Positions 1 through 7,258 are shown, numbered from the stretch's first letter. The stretch: 35,663 bases of DNA from Candidatus Aenigmatarchaeota archaeon (GCA_016213525.1 JACRAE010000002.1:1-35663), one strand, 5' to 3'. A program made the numbers and translations. The notes: generated from the sequence alone by a model not told the origin.

Positions 1-270
1 AAGTACGAGGACATAATCCCGATACAGAAGCTGAAGATAAGCGTCAAGGTCCACAGCGCCGCCGGAAAGAGGGACAAGCCGGAGAGGAAGAAGTACTCCA
101 TGCACGCGACCCTCTTCACGGGCAAGGAGATAATGCGCACCGAGGCCTTCGGCTGGGACGTGTTCAAGGTGATGGATGAGATCATGCACGACCTGAGGAA
201 GCAGTCCGTCAAGCACGCGACCAAGGCCAGGTCGGTCGGCAGGGACAAGAGAAGGCTCGCCAAGAACTGA
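1..270 (+). CDS. Ribosome hibernation factor-like protein (HPF/RaiA, S30AE-type), C-terminal part
   Basis: Open from the first base in frame 1 to a TGA at 268-270, giving the last 89 residues; the start lies outside the window. The visible part has a beta strand (KLKISVKVHSA), a charged loop, a second strand (KKYSMHATLFTG), a third (EIMRTEAFGWDV) and a long helix (VFKVMDEIMHDLRKQ), followed by a Lys/Arg-rich tail. The order of KYSMHA strand, EAFGWD turn and helix resembles the C-terminal half of archaeal S30AE/HPF proteins, which bind the small ribosomal subunit and silence it in resting cells. The assignment is from remembered pattern only. Another small basic RNA-binding protein is possible. 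Confidence 0.55.
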   Translation, partial: KYEDIIPIQKLKISVKVHSAAGKRDKPERKKYSMHATLFTGKEIMRTEAFGWDVFKVMDEIMHDLRKQSVKHATKARSVGRDKRRLAKN

Positions 271-288
271 TTCTTCGAAAAACGCGCG

Positions 289-295
289 TTTTATT
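289..295 (+). promoter_or_regulatory. TATA box for the surface protein at 320
   Basis: TTTTATT is centred about 28 nt before the GTG at 320, the spacing that places transcription initiation on the start codon. It supports the GTG start and a leaderless mRNA. Confidence 0.5.
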
Positions 296-319
296 CCCAG
301 CGAAGACCAATTAATTCCA

Positions 320-1402
320 GTGACAGACTGGGACGACTTGAAGAGGAAGTACGGCGAGAAGGTTCCCGCCTCGGCCAAGTCAGCCGCGTCGCACCCGGAC
401 ATGCGCCGCCTGGCGGCCGCCGTCATTACCATCGCGATAGTCGGCGTCCTGTATTTTTTCCTGTACGGCCTCGCCCCCTCCGACCGCGCCAGCATAGAGG
501 CGGTGACCGGGTCCTCGGACGAGTCATCTGCATCCAGTCTGATGGCGGGCGGCTCCGGGGCGGCTCCAGACACGGCGCCTGTCGGCAGCGGATCTGACAT
601 CGCCGCCGGGGAGGGCGGCACGTCCGGTACCCAGGCGAACGCCACAGGAAACGTCACTTCAAACTCCTCGTCCCCGAACTCGACGGTGCAGGCGCCCGCG
701 TACGTGTCGCCGTGCGGCTCCAGCATAAGGATCAACGAGGTCGCGGGGGACAGGGTGGTCATTTCTTCGTCCGGCCCGGACCAGGTGACGGGCGTGAATG
801 TCAGGGATTTCGTCGGGAACGCCATAGGGTCGGTCGGCGTGCTGTCGGGCCAGTCCGTCACCCTGCAGTGGGCGAGGGGGTCCGCCGCGGGCGTCGTTGC
901 CTCCGGGACCTGCAACGGAATAGCCGTCTCGAGCGTGTGCCAGCCTCCCGACTCCTGCTGGAACTCCACCGCGGTCCAGCAGCAGTGCTCGCCGCATTGC
1001 CTGTCCGGATGGAATTACAACCAGGCCGGCAACTCCTGCTCCGAGAACTCGTGCGTGGACTCGTGCGTCGGGTTCGACAACGTGACGACTTTCGAGGCCT
1101 ACTCCGCCTGCAGCGCCCTGATACAGCCGGAGAACGTCGCGGAGTGCTCGAACCTCCTCGACCTGCCCAGCGTGACTATTGACACCGTGTCCATCGTCAA
1201 CTCCGGGTCCCTCGACGCGACCAACGTCACCGTGCGGGACGACTCCCAGAACGCCTTCGGGTCCCCGTTCACAGTGTCCGCGGGCTCGAACCAGTCAGCC
1301 GGCTGGGTGCGGGGCTCGAGCGCGGCCGCGTACGTCTTCTGGTCGTGCGGCGGCGGGCAGTACGGCGTGTTCTGCCCCCAGGGAGAGGCCTGCTGGCAGT
1401 GA
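320..1402 (+). CDS. Membrane-anchored, glycosylation-rich surface protein with an internal domain duplication
   Basis: 360 residues from a GTG start. Residues 1-30 are a charged cytoplasmic segment, about 31-50 is one transmembrane helix (AVITIAIVGVLYFFLYGL), and 51-130 is a Ser/Gly/Ala/Thr linker. Many N-x-S/T sequons (NAT, NVT, NSS, NST, NVT, NQS) suggest a glycosylated extracellular stalk. Two related modules follow, about 140-220 and 285-360. Both have VxVRD, then N-A-(I/F)-G-S, a W-x-RGS turn, a Cys-Gly pair and a terminal CxPxxxCW. The protein ends one residue after the second CW. A Cys-rich stretch lies between the modules. The modules look like CARDB/Ig-type beta sandwiches, but I do not recognise the family. 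It is convergent with the CDF gene, 3 nt away. Confidence 0.8.
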   Translation: MTDWDDLKRKYGEKVPASAKSAASHPDMRRLAAAVITIAIVGVLYFFLYGLAPSDRASIEAVTGSSDESSASSLMAGGSGAAPDTAPVGSGSDIAAGEGGTSGTQANATGNVTSNSSSPNSTVQAPAYVSPCGSSIRINEVAGDRVVISSSGPDQVTGVNVRDFVGNAIGSVGVLSGQSVTLQWARGSAAGVVASGTCNGIAVSSVCQPPDSCWNSTAVQQQCSPHCLSGWNYNQAGNSCSENSCVDSCVGFDNVTTFEAYSACSALIQPENVAECSNLLDLPSVTIDTVSIVNSGSLDATNVTVRDDSQNAFGSPFTVSAGSNQSAGWVRGSSAAAYVFWSCGGGQYGVFCPQGEACWQ

Positions 1403-1405
1403 CGC

Positions 1406-2287
1406 CTATGCCGGGAGCACCGTGACGCGGTTGATGTTGAAGTTCTCCTTGTCGACGTACCTCTCTATCGTCCTCGTCAGCCTCTTCAATTCTGCAACCT
1501 GCATCCTGCCGTGCACCTTCAGGCCCAGCTCGCAGTGGAAGAAAGGCCCGACCGGCCTGAGCATCACGCTCCTCACTTTCACCTGGAACACGGTCTCTAT
1601 CTGCCTCTTCACCCTGCCGGCGAGCTCCTTGTCGTAGCTCGCGTCCACCAGCACGAGGGAGGCCGACTTGAGGGAGAAGTAAGCCACGGTGAATATGTAC
1701 ACGGATATTATCAGCCCCCCTATCGCGTCCGCCTGGTGGAACCCGGTCAGCGCGGCGACGCCCACGCTCACGAAGCCTATGACGGAGGCGGATCCGTCCT
1801 TTATCGAGTTCTTGGCGTCCGTCTTCAGCGAGAGGAGGTTGTACTTGTTCGCTATCCTGTTCATCTGGAACGCCCTGTAGAGGGATATCGCGCCCGCGCC
1901 CCCGAGCACGGCCATGACCACGAACGGGTTCTCGACCTCGTGCTGCGTGTACAGCTTCTCCACAGAGTGCCACGCTATGACCACGCCTATAATCACCATC
2001 CCGACCGCGGCCATCAGCGCGGCAAAGGTTTCAACTTTGTGGTAGCCGAAGTGGAAGAGCTTGTCTTCCTTCCTCTGAGAGACCCTGAGGCCGAGCCACA
2101 CGACGAGCGATATCATGGCGTCGGACATCGAGTCGAGACCGTCGGCCGTCGCGGAGACGCTCCCGCTCCACCATCCAACAAGTATCTCCACGACGCCTAT
2201 CCCCATGAGCGTCCAGAAGGACAGGCCGGCTATCCTGCCGCCTTCTTTGAGCCCCCTTTTGAAGTGCTTCTGCCTCTTAGTTTCCAT
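1406..2287 (-). CDS. Cation diffusion facilitator family metal/proton antiporter
   Basis: 293 residues, the usual CDF length. Six hydrophobic segments in the first 210 residues precede a cytoplasmic ferredoxin-like domain (about 215-293). Metal-site signatures are visible: ADGLDSMSDA in TM2, FHFGYHKVE after TM2, and TDAKNSIKDGSAS in TM5. CDF proteins export Zn, Fe, Mn, Co or similar divalent ions from the cytoplasm in exchange for protons. TM2 has Asp where Zn-specific members often have His in the first position, which leaves Fe or Mn possible. Substrate cannot be fixed from sequence alone. A TATA-like CCTTAAATG on the minus strand at 2316-2324 overlaps the stop of the upstream zinc-ribbon gene. 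Confidence 0.92.
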   Translation of the reverse strand: METKRQKHFKRGLKEGGRIAGLSFWTLMGIGVVEILVGWWSGSVSATADGLDSMSDAMISLVVWLGLRVSQRKEDKLFHFGYHKVETFAALMAAVGMVIIGVVIAWHSVEKLYTQHEVENPFVVMAVLGGAGAISLYRAFQMNRIANKYNLLSLKTDAKNSIKDGSASVIGFVSVGVAALTGFHQADAIGGLIISVYIFTVAYFSLKSASLVLVDASYDKELAGRVKRQIETVFQVKVRSVMLRPVGPFFHCELGLKVHGRMQVAELKRLTRTIERYVDKENFNINRVTVLPA

Positions 2288-2318
2288 ATTCTACCGCAAT
2301 AAAATTCGAAAAGCCCAT

Positions 2319-2531
2319 TTAAGGCGTTTTTGTCATATACTTTCTCTGGGACGCGCGCCCCATCACGTCGCCCTTGTTCAGCGTGTAGTAATCACACGGC
2401 CCGCACTCCAGCGTCACCCTTCCCATTGGTTTTTTATTGTCGTCCGGGACGGAGGTCAGGCCTCTGCCGCAATAGTCGCACATTACCGACTTCAGGTCCC
2501 TGAGATATTCGGCGAATGCGGCGGGTTCCAT
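2319..2531 (-). CDS. Small zinc-ribbon protein
   Basis: 70 residues with two knuckles, CDYC around residue 18 and CGPC around residue 43, spaced as in a zinc ribbon. The rest is helical N-terminally and basic at the C-terminus (RASQRKYMTKTP). No catalytic domain is present. Its ATG lies 4 nt after the stop of the DUF192 gene on the same strand, so the two are probably co-transcribed. Family and role are not recognised; nucleic-acid or protein binding is the usual role of such ribbons. Confidence 0.7.
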   Translation of the reverse strand: MEPAAFAEYLRDLKSVMCDYCGRGLTSVPDDNKKPMGRVTLECGPCDYYTLNKGDVMGRASQRKYMTKTP

Positions 2532-2535
2532 TGTC

Positions 2536-2994
2536 TCATCCTCCGATGTCGAAGCTCGCCTTCGTCCCCTTCCTTATCCCGTGTTTCTTCGCGTACCCGG
2601 CGGCGACTTCCAGCACGTACCTGTCGTTCGACTCAGGCGAGTAGGACTTGCATATCAGCAGCGCACCGCATGGAGGCGCGTTCTCCTCGACGCTCACGAC
2701 CCTCTTGTCCCCGTCCAGCCAGACTATGTCGATCGGCATGGACATGTTCATCATCCATATCCCGTGCCTCCCGTCCCTCTTGAAGTCGAAGAGCATCCCG
2801 CCGTCCTTAGCCAGGCTGTCGCGGAACATCAGGCCGCGTATCTGCTTCGCCTCCGTGTCCGCAAGTTCGGCGTTGACGGTGGCGTTCCCGATTTTGACCG
2901 TGACGAACTTCTGCGCCTGGAACTTCCCTATGGCGAGCATGACGAACGAGATTAAAATTATGGCCACAAGGCCGCCTATGAGGTAGTTCGCCAT
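2536..2994 (-). CDS. Membrane-anchored DUF192 (COG1430) family protein
   Basis: 152 residues. An N-terminal transmembrane helix at about 5-23 (IGGLVAIILISFVMLAIG) is followed by a DUF192 domain. Characteristic segments are RGLMFRDSL, GMLFDF, HGIWMMNMSMPIDIVWLD and the late VLEVAAGYAKKHGIRKG. The family is widespread in bacteria and archaea, usually exported or anchored, and its biochemical role is unknown. It heads a two-gene operon with the zinc-ribbon gene at 2319-2531. A TATA-like AAATAAGAG on the minus strand near 3020-3028 fits a leaderless start at 2994. Confidence 0.9.
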   Translation of the reverse strand: MANYLIGGLVAIILISFVMLAIGKFQAQKFVTVKIGNATVNAELADTEAKQIRGLMFRDSLAKDGGMLFDFKRDGRHGIWMMNMSMPIDIVWLDGDKRVVSVEENAPPCGALLICKSYSPESNDRYVLEVAAGYAKKHGIRKGTKASFDIGG

Positions 2995-3043
2995 GGAGAT
3001 TATTTCTCGCGCCGGCTCTTATTTCCGACTGCCCGTGCAATGG

Positions 3044-3051
3044 ATTAATAC
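3044..3051 (+). promoter_or_regulatory. TATA box for tRNA-Leu
   Basis: ATTAATAC centred about 26 nt before the first base of the mature tRNA at 3073. Confidence 0.5.
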
Positions 3052-3072
3052 CATAAGCGTGGAATTTAGTCT

Positions 3073-3158
3073 GCAGGGGTCGAATAGTCCGGTCAATTTC
3101 GCCAGGCTTAGGACCTGGTTGCTTAGTGCATGCGTGGGTTCAAATCCCACCCCCTGCA
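3073..3158 (+). tRNA. tRNA-Leu (anticodon UAG)
   Basis: Folded by hand. Acceptor GCAGGGG (3073-3079) pairs with CCCCTGC (3151-3157), with discriminator A at 3158. The D arm has a short GAA/TTC stem and a loop containing GG. Anticodon stem CCAGG (3102-3106) pairs with CCTGG (3114-3118) around loop CTTAGGA, anticodon TAG at 3109-3111. A long variable arm (TGC/GCA stem) marks a class II tRNA. The T arm is GTGGG-TTCAAAT-CCCAC. Anticodon UAG plus the long variable arm give leucine (CUA, and by wobble CUG). CCA is not encoded (CT follows), and no intron is seen. Confidence 0.95.
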
Positions 3159-3170
3159 CTCCGACGACGG

Positions 3171-3179
3171 TAAAAGCTT
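3171..3179 (+). promoter_or_regulatory. TATA-like box for the gene at 3199
   Basis: TAAAAGCTT is centred about 24-25 nt before the ATG, so the gene seems to be transcribed separately from the tRNA and without a leader. Confidence 0.4.
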
Positions 3180-3198
3180 GGAATTGTGATACCTTAGA

Positions 3199-4134
3199 AT
3201 GGGAATCCTGACGAACAGCGTGTACGAGGACACGAAGAACGTGGAGGAGCTCTACTTCCTGAAGGTCGTCTACGACATGTTCCCGAGCGGGACGTACCCG
3301 CTGTCTAAATTCTTCAAGAAGGTCGAGGAGAGCAGGGGGTCGATAATGAAGTGGAGGTCGGACACGTTCGGCGACATGGAATACATCGGCGACGCGCAGC
3401 TGACCGACTATTTTTACAACGAGACCAAGAAGTGCGTGCGCATGGGGCTGATTTCGCAGGTCGGCAGGGTGCGGGCCACGGTGAACACGATAACCAGGTC
3501 GAGGGAGGAGGTCGAGACCGCCCTGAGCAACCCCTGGAGGAGCCTGGAGACGGACGTTGACGGGTTCTCGAGGGGCGAGGGTATGGTCCCCTCCGACGTC
3601 GCCTACTACAGGGATCTCATAGCGCAGGCGAAGGAGTACCACGGGAGGGAAGGCAAGAGCATATCCGAATTCTTCAACATGCCGGTGTCGGAGTACCGGA
3701 ACACCCCGCAGACCGGCATGGTAGCCACCCTTTACAAGAAGGGTTTTCTGGAGCTGAGCGGAACCATGAGACTCAGTGCCACCAGGATACCCGCGTTCGT
3801 CCCGTTCAGAGTGAGGCTGAAGGAGGACCTCTTCAGGCCCGACATATCAGAGAGGATAGAAAGGTCCGGCTACAGGTCCGAGAAATGGGACGGTAACCTG
3901 CCGTCATCGTACGACGACGTGGAGACCCTGGAGAAGATGTTCGATGCCCAGCCGTTCTCGGGCCGCGACATCGAGTCTGGGAGGCTTTTCCGCATGGGAT
4001 ACCTCGAGAAGACCGTCAACTACCTCTCGCCGACGGCCAGGAACGACAAGGGGTCTGCGATATTCTACCGGCTGAAGGACGACTTCGTGAAGGCGCTCTT
4101 CGAGCAGTACCCAAGGTCCTCATCTAGAGCTTAA
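3199..4134 (+). CDS. Uncharacterised protein with apparent tandem winged-helix repeats
   Basis: 311 residues, soluble, with no signal peptide. Family not recognised. The chain looks like three related units. Each has helices, then a short G-(L/F/Y)-(I/L)-(S/E) turn, then a beta-wing region: KKCVRMGLISQVGRVRATVN (about 77-96), LYKKGFLELSGTMRLSAT (about 177-194) and LFRMGYLEKTVNYLSPTA (about 262-279). The second and third units both end in an F/Y-R-x-R/L-K-D/E-D-hydrophobic segment (VRLKEDLF; YRLKDDFV). This is the layout of winged-helix domains, so DNA or RNA binding is a reasonable inference. It has its own TATA box 40 nt downstream of tRNA-Leu. Confidence 0.75.
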   Translation: MGILTNSVYEDTKNVEELYFLKVVYDMFPSGTYPLSKFFKKVEESRGSIMKWRSDTFGDMEYIGDAQLTDYFYNETKKCVRMGLISQVGRVRATVNTITRSREEVETALSNPWRSLETDVDGFSRGEGMVPSDVAYYRDLIAQAKEYHGREGKSISEFFNMPVSEYRNTPQTGMVATLYKKGFLELSGTMRLSATRIPAFVPFRVRLKEDLFRPDISERIERSGYRSEKWDGNLPSSYDDVETLEKMFDAQPFSGRDIESGRLFRMGYLEKTVNYLSPTARNDKGSAIFYRLKDDFVKALFEQYPRSSSRA

Positions 4135-4136
4135 AT
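4130..4136 (+). promoter_or_regulatory. TATA box for the gene at 4159
   Basis: CTTAAAT is centred 26 nt before the ATG at 4159. It overlaps the TAA stop of the preceding gene. Confidence 0.5.
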
Positions 4137-4158
4137 CCTTAGCGCCGCATTTTCTTTT

Positions 4159-4533
4159 ATGCGGAACATCATCCAGATGATACTGAAGGACAACAGCGCG
4201 CAAACCGAGATAGAGTCTGCCTACGCCCTCCAGAGCATGCAGAAGGAGCACAGGGACCTGTTCGGGGACAAGATGACGTACAAGCCGTTCAAGTATATTG
4301 GTCCTGAGATGGTCAGCTTCGAGTACAAGGGGCACTTCTGCGGATCCCACGACGCCCTCATCACTCTTTTGTTCGACAAGAGCGGCGTCCTGGAGAAGAA
4401 CGTCGCCGCGTTCTACGTCATGAATCTGGAAAATTTTGGGACCAAGTACTACGATGTCGGGCAGCTCAGGAAAAAATTCGAGGCCGAGAAGCTGGAAGAT
4501 AAAATCTCCTCTGCCATGGAATATATGTTCTAG
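4159..4533 (+). CDS. Small uncharacterised protein
   Basis: 124 residues, soluble, no recognised family. An N-terminal helical part (ESAYALQSMQKEHRDLFG) is followed by alternating beta strands (YKPFKYIGPEMVSFEYKG, ALITLLFDKSGVLEKNVAAFYVM) and a charged C-terminal helix. The ATG sits at the expected distance from a TATA box, and codon use matches its neighbours, which supports a real gene. It is convergent with uppP (stop at 4549), and the short gap contains a T-rich stretch. Confidence 0.65.
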   Translation: MRNIIQMILKDNSAQTEIESAYALQSMQKEHRDLFGDKMTYKPFKYIGPEMVSFEYKGHFCGSHDALITLLFDKSGVLEKNVAAFYVMNLENFGTKYYDVGQLRKKFEAEKLEDKISSAMEYMF

Positions 4534-4548
4534 AGTTTTTACCGTTGG

Positions 4549-5328
4549 TTACAGAAGGGTCAGCAATCCTAGAACTATTGCAATCACGCCTAGGAACGCG
4601 CACACCTTCCAGAAGTTCGTTCCGGCGGCGAGTTTGAGCAGCGCGCCTATAGTCAGGAATCCCACTATACCCGCAACGGCAGCGCCCACCATCTCAGATA
4701 TTCCAGGGACGAACCCGCCCTTGAGGAACGGCAGCATCAGCTCCGCGCCCAAAACGGCGGGTATGCTCATGAGGAAGCTGACCCGCATGGCGTCCTTGAT
4801 TGAGAGTTTTTGATAGATTAGCGCCGTTATCGTCGTGCCTGACCTGCTCATCCCCGGTATTCCCGCGAACCCCTGGAAGAAGCCCGTGATTATTCCCTTC
4901 CTCGTGTTCAGCACCGTCTCCGCCTTCGAGTCCTTCCTGCTCCTCTGCAGGAACGCCGTGACGAGGAGGAAGCCGCCGATGATAATCGTGAACAGGTACT
5001 CGGGCAGTTCATTGTTGAGAGCGAAGAACAGCAATGGTATCGCTATGACCCCGGTCATCAGGGTGGCCGCCACGAGGAACTTTAGCATGCTTCTATCCAT
5101 TTTTTTCTCGAGTACGCTCCTGAAAATTTGAATCAAATCCTTCCTGAGGTAGATGGTCGCGGCAATCAAAGTGCCTATGTGCAGGAATATGGCGGTCGCG
5201 AGCGCCTCCTGGTACGGCATGCCGAAAAGGAACTTGCCCGACAGCGTCACCATAGCCTTCGAGCTCACAGGGAGCCACTCGGTTATTCCCTGTACTAGGC
5301 CGAGCACGGCCGCCTGAAAAACGTCCAT
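4549..5328 (-). CDS. uppP: Undecaprenyl/polyprenyl-diphosphate phosphatase (UppP/BacA family)
   Basis: 259 residues, the normal family length, with about eight hydrophobic segments. Both signature motifs are present: GLVQGITEWLPVSS (residues 10-23, the Q/ExxxE site) and PGMSRSGTT (about 158-166). UppP removes the beta phosphate from the C55-type lipid carrier at the outer membrane face, recycling it for glycan export. In archaea the carrier is a dolichol-type lipid, so a role in N-glycan or surface polysaccharide assembly is likely. The His that follows the first motif in bacterial BacA (SSTGH) is replaced (SSKAM). A TATA box at 5351-5360 suits a leaderless ATG. Confidence 0.93.
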   Translation of the reverse strand: MDVFQAAVLGLVQGITEWLPVSSKAMVTLSGKFLFGMPYQEALATAIFLHIGTLIAATIYLRKDLIQIFRSVLEKKMDRSMLKFLVAATLMTGVIAIPLLFFALNNELPEYLFTIIIGGFLLVTAFLQRSRKDSKAETVLNTRKGIITGFFQGFAGIPGMSRSGTTITALIYQKLSIKDAMRVSFLMSIPAVLGAELMLPFLKGGFVPGISEMVGAAVAGIVGFLTIGALLKLAAGTNFWKVCAFLGVIAIVLGLLTLL

Positions 5329-5350
5329 GAATGTTATTGTTGTGGTGGGT

Positions 5351-5360
5351 AGTTATATTT
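5351..5360 (-). promoter_or_regulatory. TATA box for uppP
   Basis: Minus-strand AAATATAACT is centred about 28 nt upstream of the uppP ATG (5328). Confidence 0.5.
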
Positions 5361-5401
5361 TTTAGCGAGGTCCGCCGGTTTTTATAACAGGAACGAAAAG
5401 G

Positions 5402-5408
5402 CTTAAAA
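5402..5408 (+). promoter_or_regulatory. TATA box for the AT-rich gene at 5432
   Basis: CTTAAAA is centred 27 nt before the ATG at 5432, so this compositionally odd gene still carries a promoter of the local type. Confidence 0.5.
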
Positions 5409-5431
5409 GTGTTCAAATATCCCTGTATGTC

Positions 5432-5983
5432 ATGAGCGAACACCCCGGGAAGTATCTCTCAAAAGAGGAATTTATGGGAGAAATGAAGTCTCGTACAGAC
5501 GTTGTACTTGATAATGTTTTTCAGAAAATTGACAGAAAAATTTCGACGCGTTTCATAAGGAAAATCGGAGGTACTTCTTACGACCTTGATACCAACAATC
5601 CATATACTTACAAAAGAAGGTATAATTCCGTCTTGAAGAACTTAGAAAGAACGGTAGGGCGCATCAGCAAACACGATTCTTCATACTCTGCGGTTTACCA
5701 AAAAACATCTGAAATATTGGGTGAAAAAGTACCGAAAGATGAATGGGAATACATGTTTTCTGTCTTGAAATACTATGGAGACATGCGCATAATAGAATCT
5801 AGCTTAGATATCATGGGTGTTAGGGGAAAGGAGCATGTATTGGAGGATGCTTACAAGATGGCAAACACCACATCGTTCAATTTTTTGAAGACCCTGATGC
5901 CTGAGGAAAGATTACGTGAGATAGAGAACGACGTGAAGTCCGACGCCATGACCATGATAAAGTCTCCTAAGTCCGGCGTCTAG
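5432..5983 (+). CDS. Uncharacterised AT-rich orphan protein
   Basis: 183 residues, mostly helical and charged, with no membrane segment or signal peptide and no recognised family. Its composition stands out. Lys is often AAA, Ile ATA/ATT and Leu TTA/TTG, and the first 450 nt are clearly richer in A/T than the flanking genes, which prefer AAG, CTC and GTC. The last 50 codons drift back toward local usage. This suggests a recently acquired or fast-evolving gene. It stands alone between uppP (divergent) and the HD nucleotidase. Confidence 0.7.
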   Translation: MSEHPGKYLSKEEFMGEMKSRTDVVLDNVFQKIDRKISTRFIRKIGGTSYDLDTNNPYTYKRRYNSVLKNLERTVGRISKHDSSYSAVYQKTSEILGEKVPKDEWEYMFSVLKYYGDMRIIESSLDIMGVRGKEHVLEDAYKMANTTSFNFLKTLMPEERLREIENDVKSDAMTMIKSPKSGV

Positions 5984-6018
5984 ACATTCGGTAATCTTCA
6001 TGGGGCGGTTCGAAAGGC

Positions 6019-6026
6019 ATTTATGC
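6019..6026 (+). promoter_or_regulatory. TATA box that decides the start of the HD nucleotidase
   Basis: CATTTATGC is centred 28 nt before the ATG at 6050. A possible earlier ATG at 6023 lies inside this box and would not be in the transcript. Confidence 0.5.
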
Positions 6027-6049
6027 CTCCCGTTCCGAATAAGAATCCT

Positions 6050-6607
6050 ATGGACCTCAACAAGTTCTTCTTCACGGAGAGAAACCTGGACAGGGTGATC
6101 AGGTTCAGCAACCAGATGCGCATCAAGGACGAGAGCGTGGCCGCGCACAGCTTCCACACGGCTATGTACTCCATGATCCTCGCGGACCTGGAGATAGCGG
6201 CCGGGAACAAGGTGAACGTGGAGAAGCTCCTTAGATCTGCTTTGATACACGACCTCGAGGAGAGCATGACCGGCGACATTCTGCACGGCTTCAAGTACAG
6301 CGACCCGGAGCTCCTGAAGAACATGAGGAAGATGGGCGCGGAGTTCTACGAGAAGATAGTGGAGAACCTGCCCGAGAGCATATCCGGCAAATACATGGAC
6401 CTCTGGCGCGACGCGAAGTCGGAGGACATCGAGGGCGAGATAGTGGAGGCGGCCGACAAGATAGAGGCGCTGATCTACAGCATCGAGGAGTACTCGCTGG
6501 GCAACAAGAACTTCAAGCCGATAATCGACTACATCATGGACGGCCTGGCCAAGGTCGAGCTCGGCTCCGTCAGGTACGTTCTGAAGAACCTCGACATACC
6601 GAAGTGA
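6050..6607 (+). CDS. HD-domain 5'-deoxynucleotidase (YfbR-like)
   Basis: 185 residues from the ATG at 6050, chosen because the TATA box at 6019-6026 overlaps the only earlier ATG. HD-superfamily metal ligands are in place: H33 (SVAAHSFH), H67-D68 (ALIHDLEESMTGD) and D136 (AADKIEAL), matching the spacing of E. coli YfbR. YfbR-type enzymes dephosphorylate deoxynucleoside 5'-monophosphates in a divalent-metal-dependent reaction and help balance dNTP pools. A ribonucleotide reductase and a MazG pyrophosphohydrolase lie downstream in the window, though not in the same operon. Other HD phosphohydrolase substrates cannot be excluded. Confidence 0.88.
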   Translation: MDLNKFFFTERNLDRVIRFSNQMRIKDESVAAHSFHTAMYSMILADLEIAAGNKVNVEKLLRSALIHDLEESMTGDILHGFKYSDPELLKNMRKMGAEFYEKIVENLPESISGKYMDLWRDAKSEDIEGEIVEAADKIEALIYSIEEYSLGNKNFKPIIDYIMDGLAKVELGSVRYVLKNLDIPK

Positions 6608-6613
6608 AACGGA

Positions 6614-6619
6614 CTTAAG
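6614..6619 (+). promoter_or_regulatory. TATA-like box for the gene at 6641
   Basis: CTTAAG is centred about 25 nt before the ATG at 6641. Confidence 0.4.
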
Positions 6620-6640
6620 TGTCGCTTTCCAATCTGTCTT

Positions 6641-6940
6641 ATGGAAAAAAACAACGGCTACGGGAGCAAGGAATACGTCCGGAGCGGCGTCGGCTTCCTG
6701 CTGCCCAAGATGGAGGACATCATGGTCACCCTCAAGAAGGTGAAGCCGCACAAGGACAACTACCTCGTTCACATGTACAACGACACTTATAGGGGGGTCG
6801 CGGAGTCCATTTCGGTTTTGAAGGACATTGAAAAGTACCCGTTGCGCAAGAGGGTCAAGATAGAGGACGACGTGTCTGCCAAGATCTCCTACTACATGCT
6901 GAACCTCGGCCGCCTGCAGGAAGCCACATCCGGCAAGTGA
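6641..6940 (+). CDS. Small uncharacterised helical protein
   Basis: 99 residues, charged and probably all-helical, without membrane segments, cysteines or a recognised family. It starts at the ATG placed by a TATA-like box at 6614. It is convergent with the Rieske gene (stop at 6945), 4 nt away. Codon use is typical for the region, which supports translation. Nothing in the sequence points to a function. Confidence 0.6.
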   Translation: MEKNNGYGSKEYVRSGVGFLLPKMEDIMVTLKKVKPHKDNYLVHMYNDTYRGVAESISVLKDIEKYPLRKRVKIEDDVSAKISYYMLNLGRLQEATSGK

Positions 6941-6944
6941 ATGA

Positions 6945-7256
6945 TCAGACTTCTACCAGCACGTCTTCGCCTTCGACCTTCGCCTTGAAGGTCTTCAGGT
7001 CCCTGCTCGCCCAGTCCGTGCCGGGGTCCGCCTTCCCAGTCTTCACGTCAAACCTTGCCTGGTGCCACGGGCAGACGACCTTGCCGTCCTCGAGGTGGCC
7101 CTCGTGCATCGGCCCGTCCTCGTGCGTGCACAGCTCCTCTACCGCGTAGAACTTCCCGCCTGAGTTGATGAGGCACACGTCCTCCCCGGAGACCGTGACC
7201 ATCTTCATCTTCCCCTCGGGGACGTCGGAAACTTTCGCGGCCTTCACGAATGACAT
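6945..7256 (-). CDS. Rieske [2Fe-2S] ferredoxin
   Basis: 103 residues, a complete small Rieske domain without a membrane anchor. Cluster ligands are C43-T-H45 and C62-P-W-H65, within ELCTHEDGPM and VVCPWHQARF. Such stand-alone proteins usually carry electrons to oxygenases or act in redox sensing. Unlike bc1-type Rieske proteins, there is no Cys pair for the loop disulfide. It is the last gene of a three-gene operon: its ATG lies 2 nt after the stop of the cupredoxin-like gene. A soluble cytoplasmic electron carrier is therefore encoded with two anchored extracytoplasmic proteins. The link between them is unknown. Confidence 0.92.
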   Translation of the reverse strand: MSFVKAAKVSDVPEGKMKMVTVSGEDVCLINSGGKFYAVEELCTHEDGPMHEGHLEDGKVVCPWHQARFDVKTGKADPGTDWASRDLKTFKAKVEGEDVLVEV

Positions 7257-7258
7257 AA

